Assembly (NCBI GenBank): GCA_013423325.1
Contig: BLJB01000122.1
Location: forward strand, 30,327-94,326
From: Usnea hakonensis
Taxonomy: Eukaryota; Ascomycota; Lecanoromycetes; Lecanorales; Parmeliaceae
Direction of reading: 5' to 3'
Length of the DNA stretch: 64,000 bases
A program made the position numbers and the translations under genes. Shown in pieces: positions 46,315-57,458 of the stretch. How positions within the stretch are numbered: position 1 is the stretch's first letter; each line of letters opens with the position of its first letter. The notes beneath the pieces are model-generated. The model was not told the origin of the DNA. It ran no database searches and saw nothing but the letters and a program-made list of their open reading frames with translations.

Positions 46315-47961
46315 TCAAAAGCCAAAACCTCCCGGAAATTGGAACCCTCCGCCTCCACCACCACCCTGGAATTTGAAACCTCCACCGCCTCCGCCACCCT
46401 GCTTGAAGAAAAATTGTTGCCCCCCTGGCCCTTGTCCGAATGGACTTCCTTGGAAGGGTTGCCCTTGCTGTTCGGGATTATTCGGATCATCGCCCCTATC
46501 AAACCTCGCTCTTAGCTCTGGATCGCTGAGCACTTCATACGCCTCGTTAATATCTGCCATTTTCTTTGCCGCCTGCTCTTCTGTTACTCCTAGGGAGCTG
46601 GCCTTGTCGGGGTGGTACTTTTTCGTCAATGTTCGATAGGCCCTTTTGATTGTGCGGTCATCGGCGTCCGTAGGGACGCTAAGGACTTTGTAGTAGTCTT
46701 TGGTTTTGCTGCGTTTGAGAAGCGTGTGAGCCTTTTGGAGGAGGGACTGTACGTTCTGGGCGGCAGGATGATGCTCTTTTGCGAGATTGAGGGTGGCGAT
46801 GGCTGCTTCGAAATCTTCGGCATCGAGTTGGCTGTGTGCTTGAGCTACGAGACCGGGGAGCGAGTGGGCATTCAGGGTGAGAGCTTCGTCACAGTAGGGC
46901 GCTGCTTTCTTCTTGTTGATCTGGAACGCGAGTTAGTCCAAAGGTTGTACGATTTCGAGATACAAGCATTCACGTACCTCAGTGTAGCACTCGCAAGCCA
47001 TCTCAACCAGACTACTGTAGAGATCATCCGGGGAATTCTTGTGTATATAGCCAGACTCTTTGAAATCCTTGACGTCCTCTCTTACATCTTGCATCAGCCC
47101 TGGATCCTCGGCTGTCCCTACTAGAAGCTTCACGGCGCTGTTGAATTGGCGCTTCTCCTTTAGACCGGAGGCTTGCTTCAAGACCTTGACTATCTGCTTC
47201 TCCCGTTTGAAGAGCTTGCTGCAATTTTTCGAATCCGGATCCGATCTGAGACACTTCCGCATCTGTTCAACCCCCTTTTCTGTGTCCGCCATGGAGTAGA
47301 ACATCATGGTCGATATTTGCATGTGAGGCTCAATGGCTGAAGGCGATATCTGCAGCGCATGCGCCAAATCGCTGACGCCTTCCAGCACTTCCCCTCTTTC
47401 AAAGCGGCACCGTGCTCTTAATTGCCGAAGAGTCAAAGCCGTGCTCGCAACCATTATTGCTGTCCCAGCGTGGCCAACACAGCTCTCCCAATCGCCAGCC
47501 TTTTCCGCATCGGATGCCAGTGATGCGGCGCCCCATGCTTCTTCGAGCTGTGCGAAGTCTGCGCTTTCTGTTTTCTTTGCCCTCACATAATCCTCTCTTG
47601 CTGCCTCCCAGTCCGCATTTCTGCTTTTGATCTTGGCTCTTTGTAACAAGGCTCCTTCAAAGTCAGGTCTAATGCTCAATACTTTATCAAAATCCTGATT
47701 TGCTTTATCATTCTTTCCTAATGAAAGGTATGTGGCGCCGCGCTGGAAGACGGTAAGGTAATTCCGAGGATCTCGCGAGATGGCTACGTCGAAGTATGTG
47801 AGAGCATCATTCGCATTGCCTTGGGCAAGGTGAAATTTAGCGGAGGAGACGAGGGAGGCTATGGGGGTATCCGAGGGTATCTCTGAAGGGGATATAGATT
47901 GGACAAGGGGCGAAGACAGGAGGACAGCTCCCAGAACTAGAGACGATAACCGTGTGATCAT
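46315..47961 (-). CDS. ER-lumenal TPR/DnaJ co-chaperone (P58IPK/DNAJC3-like)
   Basis: 529 aa from exons 46978-47961 and 46315-46920. N-terminal signal peptide (MITRLSSLVLGAVLLSSPLV). TPR-type helical repeats cover most of aa 35-390 (KFHLAQGNANDALTYFDVAI, NYLTVFQRGATYLSLGKNDK, DFEGALLQRAKIKSRNADWE, ALTLNAHSLPGLVAQAHSQL). A C-terminal J domain follows (DYYKVLSVPTDADDRTIKRA, YRTLTKKYHPDKASS) with the HPD tripeptide that stimulates Hsp70 ATPase. The tail is Gly/Phe/Gln-rich (GGGGGGGFKF). By family it binds unfolded proteins in the ER lumen and hands them to BiP. There is no HDEL-type retention signal at the end (it ends GFGF), as in animal P58IPK. Its promoter faces that of the coiled-coil gene at 48543. 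Confidence 0.93.
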
Positions 47962-48542
47962 TGCGAGGACCTGTAATGAGCAGACTTGAAAGGAAAATGT
48001 TGATCAGAAAAGAAAACGAATTAAGGAACGTGATGAATGGGAAGCCAAGTGGCATTTTTACGTACTACCTTATTCAGTATTTAAATCCGTACAGGCGCTT
48101 TTCCTATTTCAATTTCTTAACCGCCAAGCCTCAGCCCGCCCTGCCAACTTCCTTACTTCCTTACTTCCTTACTTCCTCCACACATTCTAGTCTCCGATCC
48201 TCCTCTGCAATCCAATCATCAATCATCCCCAACGCCTACCTCATTGACATTCGACTCTAATAGTAGCAAGACTATCCCAAGCTCCATTGACTAGAACTCT
48301 TCATTTTCACCTTGTCCGAGTCTTGAAGACTGCTTATAAAATCTTTGGACCAGCTCCGATTGCCCACGACACTGCCTTGTGCGTGCCATCAGAGCTTCTA
48401 CCTACTAATCACATTACTTTTTCTGCAACGCTCATCTCGACCCACACGACGCTTCTGCCATTTCCTCCTTCAGTCATTCCCCGCTTGAACCCCGGATAAA
48501 CCTTTGTTGAACGCCATACGCCCAACGTCTTCAGCCTAATCA
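47962..48542. promoter_or_regulatory. divergent promoter, DnaJ / coiled-coil gene
   Basis: Contains an (ACTTCCTT)n repeat at 48147-48177 and a CT-rich leader toward 48543. I looked for an unfolded-protein-response element for the ER chaperone and saw no convincing CAGCGTG-type site. Confidence 0.45.
48147..48177. repeat. (ACTTCCTT) octamer tandem repeat, about 3.9 units
   Basis: Three exact 8-bp units plus a partial fourth. Confidence 0.9.
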
Positions 48543-49145
48543 ATGAGTTCTATGGCTCTACCACTCACTCCCCCATCCGCTCCTGAGTTCACTGCCCAGC
48601 TCCAGCGAGTTGAGACTTTACATCAGCAATTGAAGACAGAACATGTACGTGCTCACGAATTCCTAGCTAAGCTAAGGCGGGGGGAGGAACTACAAGCACA
48701 AGCTCTACAGTCACAAGCGTCACCGCAGTCTGTGCAAGCACAGCCGCTAGGTGGTCAGCAGAGATCGAAGCCAGGTGCAGTAAATGGGGTCCACTCTGGT
48801 CAGGAAACGATGTGTTGCTGTCAGCACCACCAGTCTAAGCCACTCACGGAGAAAGAGAGGAAGATGGCAGACGAATACAGAAAAGCGAGGCTGGGCGTAC
48901 CGAACCTGCCTCCTCTGCCCACACATGTTGATGAGCGCGAGGTAAGAGATTTGGAGAAGAGGGTGCGGGGTCTCGAAGGCCGTGTGAGGGGCTTTGAAGG
49001 GCTACCTCCGGACAGGGAGATGGCACTGTTAGAGGTTGAGAGACTAAGGAGGGAGCTAGAAGGCTTGGCGAGAAGGAGAGAGGGATTGTTCGCAGGCTTA
49101 GGACAGGCTGAGGAGCAGGGGAGGGCCGGAAGAAGCAAAGCATAA
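48543..49145 (+). CDS. hypothetical coiled-coil protein
   Basis: 200 aa, single exon, not recognised. An N-terminal helical stretch (LQRVETLHQQLKTEHVRAHE, FLAKLRRGEELQAQAL) is followed by a Gln/Pro-rich linker and an unusual Cys/His cluster (MCCCQHHQ, ~aa 89-96). The C-terminal 100 residues are highly charged and helical, with heptad-like Leu/Val spacing (EVRDLEKRVRGLEGRVRGFE, LLEVERLRRELEGLARRREG), suggesting a dimeric coiled coil. The PPLPTHVDEREV segment between linker and coil looks conserved-like. It could be a small cytoskeletal or ribosome-associated factor; no function can be assigned. Confidence 0.72.
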   Translation: MSSMALPLTPPSAPEFTAQLQRVETLHQQLKTEHVRAHEFLAKLRRGEELQAQALQSQASPQSVQAQPLGGQQRSKPGAVNGVHSGQETMCCCQHHQSKPLTEKERKMADEYRKARLGVPNLPPLPTHVDEREVRDLEKRVRGLEGRVRGFEGLPPDREMALLEVERLRRELEGLARRREGLFAGLGQAEEQGRAGRSKA

Positions 49146-49607
49146 CGGACACAGTGTAAGGCGAAGGGGAGCTAATACCAGGAGTTGTGGGGTCAGAGAC
49201 TGATGTTATGATCTGTTTCGGCATTGGGTCAATTGGACGTCGTGAAAAGTCTGGCAAGTCAAACATGAGACGTTATCTGGTTCTAAGGCTTTTCTTATTG
49301 CTGTGTCGCTTACCACCAGCGTGCCGGCATTCCACTGATCCGTTTTCAATTATAAGATAGTGACTCAGAATGTTGTATTTAAGTATCAAAATTTGGTATG
49401 ATGCTGTTCAGAAATGGAACATTGCAGGAGAAGCCTGACAGTGTCACCAGGTGAGCGCTTTTGGAGCAAATCCGGATGGGTAGGGCAAGAAAAAATGAAC
49501 GCTTCTGATCAGTTACTCTCTTGGGCAGAAGGAATGCAAATGCGGCCGCAAGAGGAGAGGTTAACATGTCAAAAGGAATCCAGATGGTGCCTTCGGCAAT
49601 CCTTTCG
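49146..49607. other. intergenic, convergent coiled-coil gene / RSC1
   Basis: 3' flanks of two convergent genes; no supported feature. Confidence 0.5.
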
Positions 49608-52491
49608 TCAAAATCTCGGATCCCAGTCGTCTTTGTAGACCCCGGTGCCACTACAGGACGCTTTGGCTGCGTCCCATGAACTGATCATGCGTTTGTTCTT
49701 CGCAAGCTCTGCCCGACGCTTTTTCTCATCCGCTTGCACACTGGCCAGCTTCTCTATTTCATACTTTTTGCCTTCCTCCCAATGCTGGCCGTAAAGAGAT
49801 TGGTAAATTCTGTCGGTGCCCTCCTGCATCTGCTCATTCCATTTCCACAATGCTTTCACAGTCAAATCATTGATCTGCCGTCGCAAATCTCCATCACGAT
49901 CATGTTTTGCCTTCTTCGACTGTAGCTGCGGCTGCCCCAGCTCTTGTTCTGGCAAGCCATCCGCCTTCCGCTTCTCCTCTGAGGCTTTTCTCCTACGGAT
50001 CTTCTCCGCCAGATATTTAGCTGTATGGCCAAGAGCCGGGTGAGGCTTTGTGGGCGGTAGCGTATCTACTGGTGGCGAAGTGAACCAGAGCACATGACCA
50101 TTTTCGTCTTGCTGAAATTGGCTGCGCGTATCTTCAGGAATGGCCAGATTTGCGTTCTCTGGCAGGTGACCGACCTCCGGAAGACGCTGGGCAGGGACGC
50201 TGGGGCCAGCGACGCGCTGGTTGACATAACGATTTGGCGTAGCATAATGGTCAAGCTGAGATGAGCTTGCAGCGGCAGAATGAGGCTGGGTGTAAGAATG
50301 GGGGGCTTGCTGGGCGTACTGATGTGGGTGATGGACCGGAGCTGGGGAAGCTGAGTGTTGATGGTACTGTGGCAAAGATGAAGCGTAGGCTTGGGGGGGG
50401 ATACTTTGAGATGTGTTGAAAGATGTTGTGGATGGTGGGTTGTAGCCGCCCATAACAGCATCACCCTGGCCGTCTCTTGGATAGCTGGGTGTGTTATATA
50501 CCGATGCGTTACTGACAGGTTTTGCTACTGATGGAGGTGGTTGTGGGGGGGGTGAAGGGGTGGGTTCCGGAGGTGGAGATTGCTTCGGTTTTCGTCAGTG
50601 ACAGCCGTAGTTCAGGTAAATGATTGGCAATGCTCACATTTTCGTCGCGCGGCCCTCTATATACCGCACCGACGACAGGAGGAGCGTTGTCGGCTCCCCA
50701 TCTTGGCTTTGGTAATTCGTCTGTCTCCTTTGCGTCCTCCTTGAGTAAGTGCAAGATGGGACTCGGAACTTTCTTGATTTTTTTGACGCCACCATCAAAC
50801 ATATCCATAGGATAGTCTTGGTCTCGAACCTCATCTGGCAAGCAGCTAGCCCAGGTCTTGATTTTATTGAGCTTGTGCTTCTCCTCATTATATCTTGAAT
50901 CGCACACATAGACATCTTTGTCGGCTGATAACCCCCTTGGCCTACCCTTGCTGTAACGTGTGATGAACATGACAAAGCATCGATCGATGATCTCGTCAAC
51001 CCGATGATCTCGGTACTGGCCTGTTTTGACCACCTCGTTGGGATAGAAGTGCTTTTCATGCTGATGGACCGTCTGTTCTGGCCGATAATACCAGCACGCA
51101 TTCACCCACTTTTCTCCGTCAGTGTCTTGCCAAGTACGATATATTTGAGCAACGATCGGCTTCGTCACGTCGTTTGGATTCTGTATATTGATCCAGTCGC
51201 CGACTTTCCATAATTGACCATTATGCAGGATACCACCCGGTAAGGGTAATCGACCTTCTTCCATTTGGAAATCTGTGTCTGGCTTTTGCTTCTCTGCATC
51301 TGCAAGTTTGTGTGTTTCGGACTGGCCGAATCGTCAGTATTGATAGTGCTACAGGAGCGTTGCAGAAACGCACCTGAAGATACACAGCGTCTTGGTAGAT
51401 CTGGCTCTCGTCTTGATTGTAGCTTTTCGCGTTGTTGAACATGACATCAATATCGCGCATGAAATGATCGACTGATTGGTACTTCTTTCGCTTTTGCTTC
51501 CTCTGTGCATTGTTAAAATCTGTCAGTGTTGGGCTACGCGAGTAGCCTCTTAATAGCATCTTCCCCACGTACCTTGATCTGTTCAATTGCAATCGGCTCT
51601 TTAATTTCCAAGTAGTATTCCGGCATGGCGAGCTTGTCGGGTAATTTCTCGAACTGATGGATGATGATAGTTCCGTGCTCGTTTTTGAACTTGCGAATGG
51701 CTTTCAGGACCGCCTTGATTCTAGACTCCATTGGAGTATCCACGCGAGGGGGTCGACCTCGCCTCTTTCTAGACTCTACATCATTACCCTTCAGGCCTCC
51801 GTCGTCCTTACCCCCTTCACGCTTTGTAATGGCTGCGGTAGAGCGAGGCCCACGCCTTCGTTTTCTTTTTGGAGCATCCTCGTCAGATTCTTCTTCATCC
51901 TCCTCATCGTCTTCCTCGTCATCCACATCGTCTTCTTCATCCTCATCACCCGGTAGAGGAGATTCAACGGGAGGTAGCTCCCCTAAGTCAGGATATTTCG
52001 CTACCTCTTGTGAGATAATACCCTGGTCAGCAATAGCTTTGAATTCTTTCTCGAATTCCCGTCTGAGGACTACGGCATCCTGGTATGCCCCCGACTCAGG
52101 TCTGTTGTATGTCTGGGCATTGTGTGAAATTAGGGCGCAGTCACGGACGAACTCAGAAAAGGCTTTGTATCCTTTCGTCAGGAGCTTAGCCTTCAGCGTA
52201 CTTAGGGCAACAGGCTCCTTGATAACATCGTAGTAGTCTGGCAGCGTTCGCTTGTTGACCTTGCGGTGAAACAACTTCGAAGGGTCATAGCCGCTGGAAG
52301 ATGTCAGTCTGTCCGAGATCAACGTGGAAATCATACTCTGATTCTCTATATGCATATATTTTTTCAGTGATGTTCTTCATTGCCCGTATTTGCTCAGGCG
52401 TGAGAATCCTGCCTTCTGAATTGCCATGCGCCGTGGTCTCGGTCGTCTCCACAGGCGTCTGGCTACCAGCAGAGTCACTAGACGCAGCCAT
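49608..52491 (-). CDS. RSC1: RSC chromatin-remodelling subunit with two bromodomains and a BAH domain
   Basis: Rsc1/Rsc2-type subunit of the RSC (SWI/SNF-class) nucleosome remodeller. Exons 52337-52491, 51573-52293, 51374-51502, 50638-51321 and 49608-50582 (887 aa). Bromodomain 1 at ~aa 40-150: GYDPSKLFHRKVNKRTLPDY, YDVIKEPVALSTLKAKLL, NAQTYNRPESGAYQDAV. A long acidic tract (DEEDDVDDEEDDEEDEEESD) and a GRPP AT-hook follow. Bromodomain 2: FEKLPDKLAMPEYYLEIKEP, HFMRDIDVMFNNAKSYNQDE. BAH: WKVGDWINIQNPND, IVAQIYRTWQDTDGEKWVNA, ACWYYRPEQTVHQHEKHFYP. The C-terminus is Pro/Gln-rich, ending in a basic helix and DDWDPRF. Intron 1 is very short (43 nt). Confidence 0.94.
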
Positions 52492-53617
52492 GGCAGTCGC
52501 GATCGAGTTTGAAGCGCAAGAGTCGCAGCGTGGTCGCAATTGATTTTAGGTGTTGGGGACGCGTTGTAGGCCAGTCAAGGTCAATAAAAAGCTCTACACA
52601 CGGCGTGTGCCAACTTGCGAAGCTCACGATAGTTTCTTCACTTTAACATCATATTGAATTCAATACAGTAGTGCCAAGTAGAGCAGCGGCTCCACCAGAA
52701 CACTAAGGTACCTCAGGTAAGGTAAGGTACTTTAGCTTTAGGGCTGTAGATCCTCGGAACTACCTTACCAATTTAAGGGTGCCAAAAAAACTGTTTTTTC
52801 TACAAAGAACATGTTTAAAACTTCTTAGCGGTGTTGTTGCTAGCGGTTTATTGGTTTTTAATTAGTAAGCCAGCCCTACAAGTAGGTACATCTTCCGCCA
52901 TACAATTTACTTAGTAGCAAATACAAGTACCTCCTCCGTTAGCTTGCTCGCAGCTCCTCTACCAAATCGCGTTCCATTTTTTGCAACAATTGACTGATAT
53001 CTACCAGTTATACTCTCACCGCAATGCCTCCACAGCGGGGTGGAAGATCGAAGAATCACACAGTCGAATCGGCCTTTATCGCCCTCGCACTACACGGCCC
53101 TCTTGCCCCAAAGACTCCCATGGGCCATGGTAGAGTGTATCCATTGTCAGAAACAAATGGCCAAGGGTACGAGTCGAAGCTGAAAATTAGTGGTTCTCCG
53201 TGCCTGTAGAGTAGCCATGATTCGAATGCTTTGTTTGCATGAATATCGAATGGCCGGAAACATCATTATTTGGCCTGGAATCATCTCTTTTTGCGGCCGG
53301 AGATTACCGAGATAAGGCAATATATCACACTAAATAAGCGAGGCTTCTCCCGTATTTTCTCCCACAAAAAACCTGTTTAAAACACGTTCTATGCTAAACT
53401 ACAAGCGGTTAGGCATAAAACATGTTTTAAACATGCTGCACCCCTAACCATATATGGCTCGTTTCGTTTTAAGTGGGTCTCACCGTAAATACTACCTATA
53501 TTATTTTGATATTGGGTTTTCCTCGCTTACGTCTACCAGTAGAAGCATACGTTCATCTCCATATCTGTACCTTACCTCCTTCTCTCTCTTTGTCTATTGT
53601 ATTACGTGACCATACGC
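52492..53617. other. divergent intergenic region, RSC1 / OTU1
   Basis: AT-rich with GGTAAGGTAAGGTAC motifs (52713-52735) and three TTTAAAAC/GTTTTAAAC-containing copies (near 52814, 53374 and 53434). A 61-codon ORF at 53024-53209 (MPPQRGGRSKNHTVESAFIA) resembles the first exon of a small homeodomain-like fungal ORF family at best and is not supported. Confidence 0.5.
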
Positions 53618-54881
53618 ATGAGGCTTAGGATACGTGGACCCGCAGGACAGGCTGCAATATCGCTTTCCGAAGCTGCGACCATTGAAGAGCTTAGGACACA
53701 AATCATAGAAAAGACATCAATCATCAACTTCGATTTGAGATATGGCTATCCACCAAGGCCGTTGTCCCTCAACGATTATGCAGAGACGGCGAAGCTGTCA
53801 GATATTGGAATAAATCTGGATGGGGAACAGCTAATTGTCAGCGAGATATCCCCGTCAACAAGCAAACAAGCGCCATCTGCCAATGAAACCCCCAAAGCTT
53901 TGGAAGCAAGCCTTGGTAAACCGGTCGCAGATGGACCACTCGAATCTCGCTCAACCCCGCCGTCTTCATTGTCCTTCGCAGGTGTGGGCACTGCTCCTCC
54001 GCCGTCAATTCAAAAGACTCAAAAACCCCTATCTCTTACTCGCAAACCTACCTCTGCCTCCCTAGATGCCCCCGAGCTACCTATTCCTTCGCATGCCTCC
54101 ACTTTGGTCCTCCGAATCATGCCTGACGATAATTCCTGCCTCTTTCGTGCTTTTAACACAGCCTTTTTCGGCGCAATGGATAATATGACTGAGTTGCGCT
54201 CTATAATCGCTCAAAATATCCAAGCAAATCCGGAAACTTACAGCGCTGTTGTGCTGGATCAACAGCCTGATGAGTATTGCAGATGGATTCAAACCGAAGA
54301 TGCATGGGGTGGTGCTATTGAGCTGGACATCCTGAGCAAGCATTTCGATGTTGAAATATGTTCCGTCGTAAGGCACTTTTCCGGGTTTTTTTCCTGGTTG
54401 AGAATGCTTTGTGTCGCAACAAATGTTGCAGGAGCAAGTCATCTATGTTGGCACCTATTTGACGCTCTAGAGAATGTCTTGATATTTAAATTATTCAAGT
54501 GGGAATGCTAACTCCAAAATCTTTTAGGATGTGCAAACCCTACGTGTTGACCATTTCAACGAAGGCACGGCGAAACGATGTATACTAGTTTACTCGGGCA
54601 TTCATTATGACGATGTCGCATTGTCCCCCTCGGATCCGCCTCACGATACGGCATACGCGCCACCAGAGTTTGACACAAAGATATTTGACGCTCAAGATTT
54701 GGTCATCCTCGAGGGTGCAATAGAGCTGTGCAGGGTCTTGCAGGGAAAGCATTATTACACCGATACGGCAGCCTTTACCTTGCGTTGCAATACTTGCGGA
54801 AAACTAAGTGTTGGTGAGAAGGGCGCAACAGAGCATGCAGCAAGTAGTGGACACTATGATTTTGGCGAGGCGCAAACGTAA
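53618..54881 (+). CDS. OTU1: OTU-family deubiquitinase (Otu1/YOD1)
   Basis: Cysteine protease that works with Cdc48/p97 to trim ubiquitin chains. Exons 53618-54367 and 54528-54881 (367 aa); the 160-nt intron is the longest in its neighbourhood. N-terminal UBX-like domain (RLRIRGPAGQAAISL ... DLRYGYPPRPLSL), then a Ser/Pro linker. The OTU domain begins LVLRIMPDDNSCLFRAFNTA with the catalytic Asp and Cys. RWIQTEDAWGGAIELDILSK and HFDVEICSVDVQTLRVDHFN continue it, and the catalytic His lies in YSGIHYDDVAL. A C-terminal C2H2 finger (LRCNTCGKLSVGEKGATEHA, SSGHYDFGE) completes the standard YOD1 order. The ATG at 53618 removes a 7-codon upstream extension and fits the UBX start. Confidence 0.94.
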
Positions 54882-55040
54882 CGGCCAACATTGCATAAAC
54901 AGTGAATGGTACCAAGTATAGCATTCCAGGATCGTTCAACATCTGGCAAGCCGACCATTCACATACATGGAGAATACATGTAGCCACCAGCGCCAGTACA
55001 CCACTGCCTAGACCCATTGCAATCAGACTTCAGACAAGAC

Positions 55041-57201
55041 CTAAAGCTTTGCCTTCTTTTCCTTCTTGCGATTTCCGTCTCCGTTGACTTCATCGTGCTT
55101 CCGCTTCTTCTTCTTTTCACCCAGGCCGTGTTCCCCCTTACTTTCCTTCTTCTCTTTCCTCTTCTCTTTCTTGTCTCTTCTCTGTTTCTCCTGCTTCTGT
55201 ACTGCCCGCGGCGCCACATCAGCCATTTCCTCATCACTGTCCACATTTGCAGTTGGATCCGCAACGTCGATATCCGCAAGCACACTGTCCATTGCATTAC
55301 GCTAATATAACTTGTCAGCCAGAAACCAAAGCAATTTTCTTCAAGAAAGTCATGCAATACGTACCATAGCCAATTCGTTTTTCGTAGGCGCAGTCCCTGA
55401 GTCGTAGAATTTCAATCTCTCCTCAACTTGAGCCTTCAAGGCCTCTCCAAACCTCGTGGTCGGCGCTTCACTGAAATTATCAATTCTAGAAGCGATAGAA
55501 CACTTGTTCGCGAGAAACCGAGAGATTCTACCCTTATTCTTCTGATTGGCTTTGCCGATGGCAGACGCATGGTAGATCAAACCGTATTTTGGAGTATTGC
55601 CTTTTGTTTTCAGGGCTCGAAAAAGAGCCTTTTCTGCGCCGAGTATCTGAACCGTCGATGCTGGGTACTTGGATAAATTTGTAAGGCTACCAGCGTGTGA
55701 TATGAGTCGAGCTCCAACCATCTCTCCAATCAATACTCCAAGGTTAGGAGCTACTATGCCCATCTTTGAGACTAAATAGCTGTGAAGTGTCCTCCGGTAA
55801 TTCGCTAGACTAACCACCTTTGATGCGAAGGTGGTGACATTGTCCATGTCCGCATCCGAAATCTGAGTTCTGAGTCAGTATGTTCTACACTTCCGGCACT
55901 GGTGGCAAGTTTACAGCCTGACCCATGCTGACTTTGGCAACATCAATAATGCTTTGGGCTATCTCAACGTCCTCGTTCAATTGGGCGGCTAGCTCTTGCA
56001 GATCTGTGTCGGACAATCTCTCTTTCGGCCCAATGAAAAGAGCCAACTTTGCGTACGTATAGTTATCGCTTACAATCTTGATTAGCTCTGGAAAATGCTG
56101 GCAAAGGTGTCCAATTAGCTCTTCTATTCTTGTATTTCAGATGAAACACGTTGATGCTTTGACATTCACAAAGATGTAATATTGCAGATGGAAGAAGCAC
56201 TCGTGAGATGCTTACCCAGCTGTACCACTCTCTGACCCTCATCCTATAGAATTCATAGTCAACATAACTTCATTGAGGCAGGATATCTAGATCTTATGGT
56301 ATGTCTGCGCAACGAAGTGCGCCTCCAATTCATGAAACGGATATTGCTGCTCGAAAACAAGGATTCGATAGGAAGCATTTGCTTCACAAGGGACACTCAC
56401 GAGAATAGATTTATTGCTTTGTCTAGGTTATCTAACGTAGCAATAGCCTCTGCGAATAATTAGCAACGCATTGACCGTGAAGCTGCCATTACTCACGTAT
56501 GATATGGTTGTCGTTCTTCTGTACACTGAATTTGACCCTTGCCCTCGAATAAGCGTGCTGTAACAATATCACACTCCATCAGCCCACGTTTTCCGGATTT
56601 TTCAACAGAAGAGGGTAGGTAGACTCACGCCCAGTCCCAAATTGGCACGTTCGACATCCCCTTCCTGCAGTTGCTTCAAGAGCTTGTGTGCGTGCTGACG
56701 AATACCGCGAAGCATTTCTTGCACAATTTCCGACGTCTCACCAGTTTCACATTCAAGTCCAGGGAAAGCACCTTTTATTGCACCAGCGAGGTTCTTATCC
56801 GCTACGCCGAGCGTGATCTTGTTCTTTTTCCCCGACTTTGGCAGATTGATTTCAAGCAGAGAGAGTAAAAATTCGGAAGCGATGCCCTCGCTGACTTCAT
56901 TCGCATTTTGCAAAGCTTGGGCTGCACCTCTGAATGATGAGATCAGCTTCTCAATTTCCAGATCGGTCGTCGCTCGGCTACTCACTGAAAAGGTGCAAAA
57001 GAGACCAGCTTGACCGTTTTCCCAAATTTTTCAAGAGACTGAGATGGTCAGTATGCCTCTTGCAGGAGCAAAATTAGATTGAATTACCTGGACTGAGTCC
57101 TGAACCTCTTTCAGTCGAGCGCCGACTGTGTCGGGCAAAAGCACCGTCTGGAATATTGCATAGCCTACAGAGCTTTCGTGCAGAAGATAGTCGACAGACA
57201 T
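55041..57201 (-). CDS. NOP56: box C/D snoRNP core protein Nop56
   Basis: Core scaffold of 2'-O-methylation guide snoRNPs in the nucleolus, pairing with Nop58, fibrillarin and Snu13. Nine exons: 57088-57201, 56986-57038, 56629-56929, 56497-56557, 56401-56449, 56216-56243, 55915-56097, 55365-55862 and 55041-55301 (515 aa). NOP5NT domain: [20 protein letters not shown], then [16 protein letters not shown]. The coiled coil and Nop domain include [60 protein letters not shown] and [19 protein letters not shown]. The tail is a Lys/Glu-rich KKE-type region ending EKKAKL. A 28-nt exon carries only MRVREWYSW plus one base. Exon 7 ends with the donor GCT|GTAAAC. Confidence 0.95.
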
Positions 57202-57458
57202 GTTGCACCAATTATGTTCTGATTCGCAGCAACCTTTTGAAAATGAATATGGTTTTCCAAGCTTCCTAGGGTAGGTACTTTATTTTACAAAAGTTCTTGT
57301 CAGTCTGACGATCTCTCGTCTAAAAATTTACCGCGTTTGCCGACACAAGTGCCCGCGTTCTGGAAATCAGCGGCGCGTTGACATTGGTTAAAGATTCTTA
57401 TTTATTTAACGAGTGTTCTAAGAATCTTCCATTCTTGTCCCTACTTCACATCATCGTA
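57202..57458. promoter_or_regulatory. 257-bp bidirectional promoter, NOP56 / CCT6
   Basis: Very short shared upstream region between two strongly expressed housekeeping genes transcribed outward. No named site recognised; an AT-rich centre (TTATTTATTTAAC) lies nearer CCT6. Confidence 0.6.

Noticed and set aside
53024..53209. 61-codon ORF beginning MPPQRGGRSKNH
   Set aside because: Looks like a plausible protein start but ends quickly and no in-frame downstream exon with a known domain was found.
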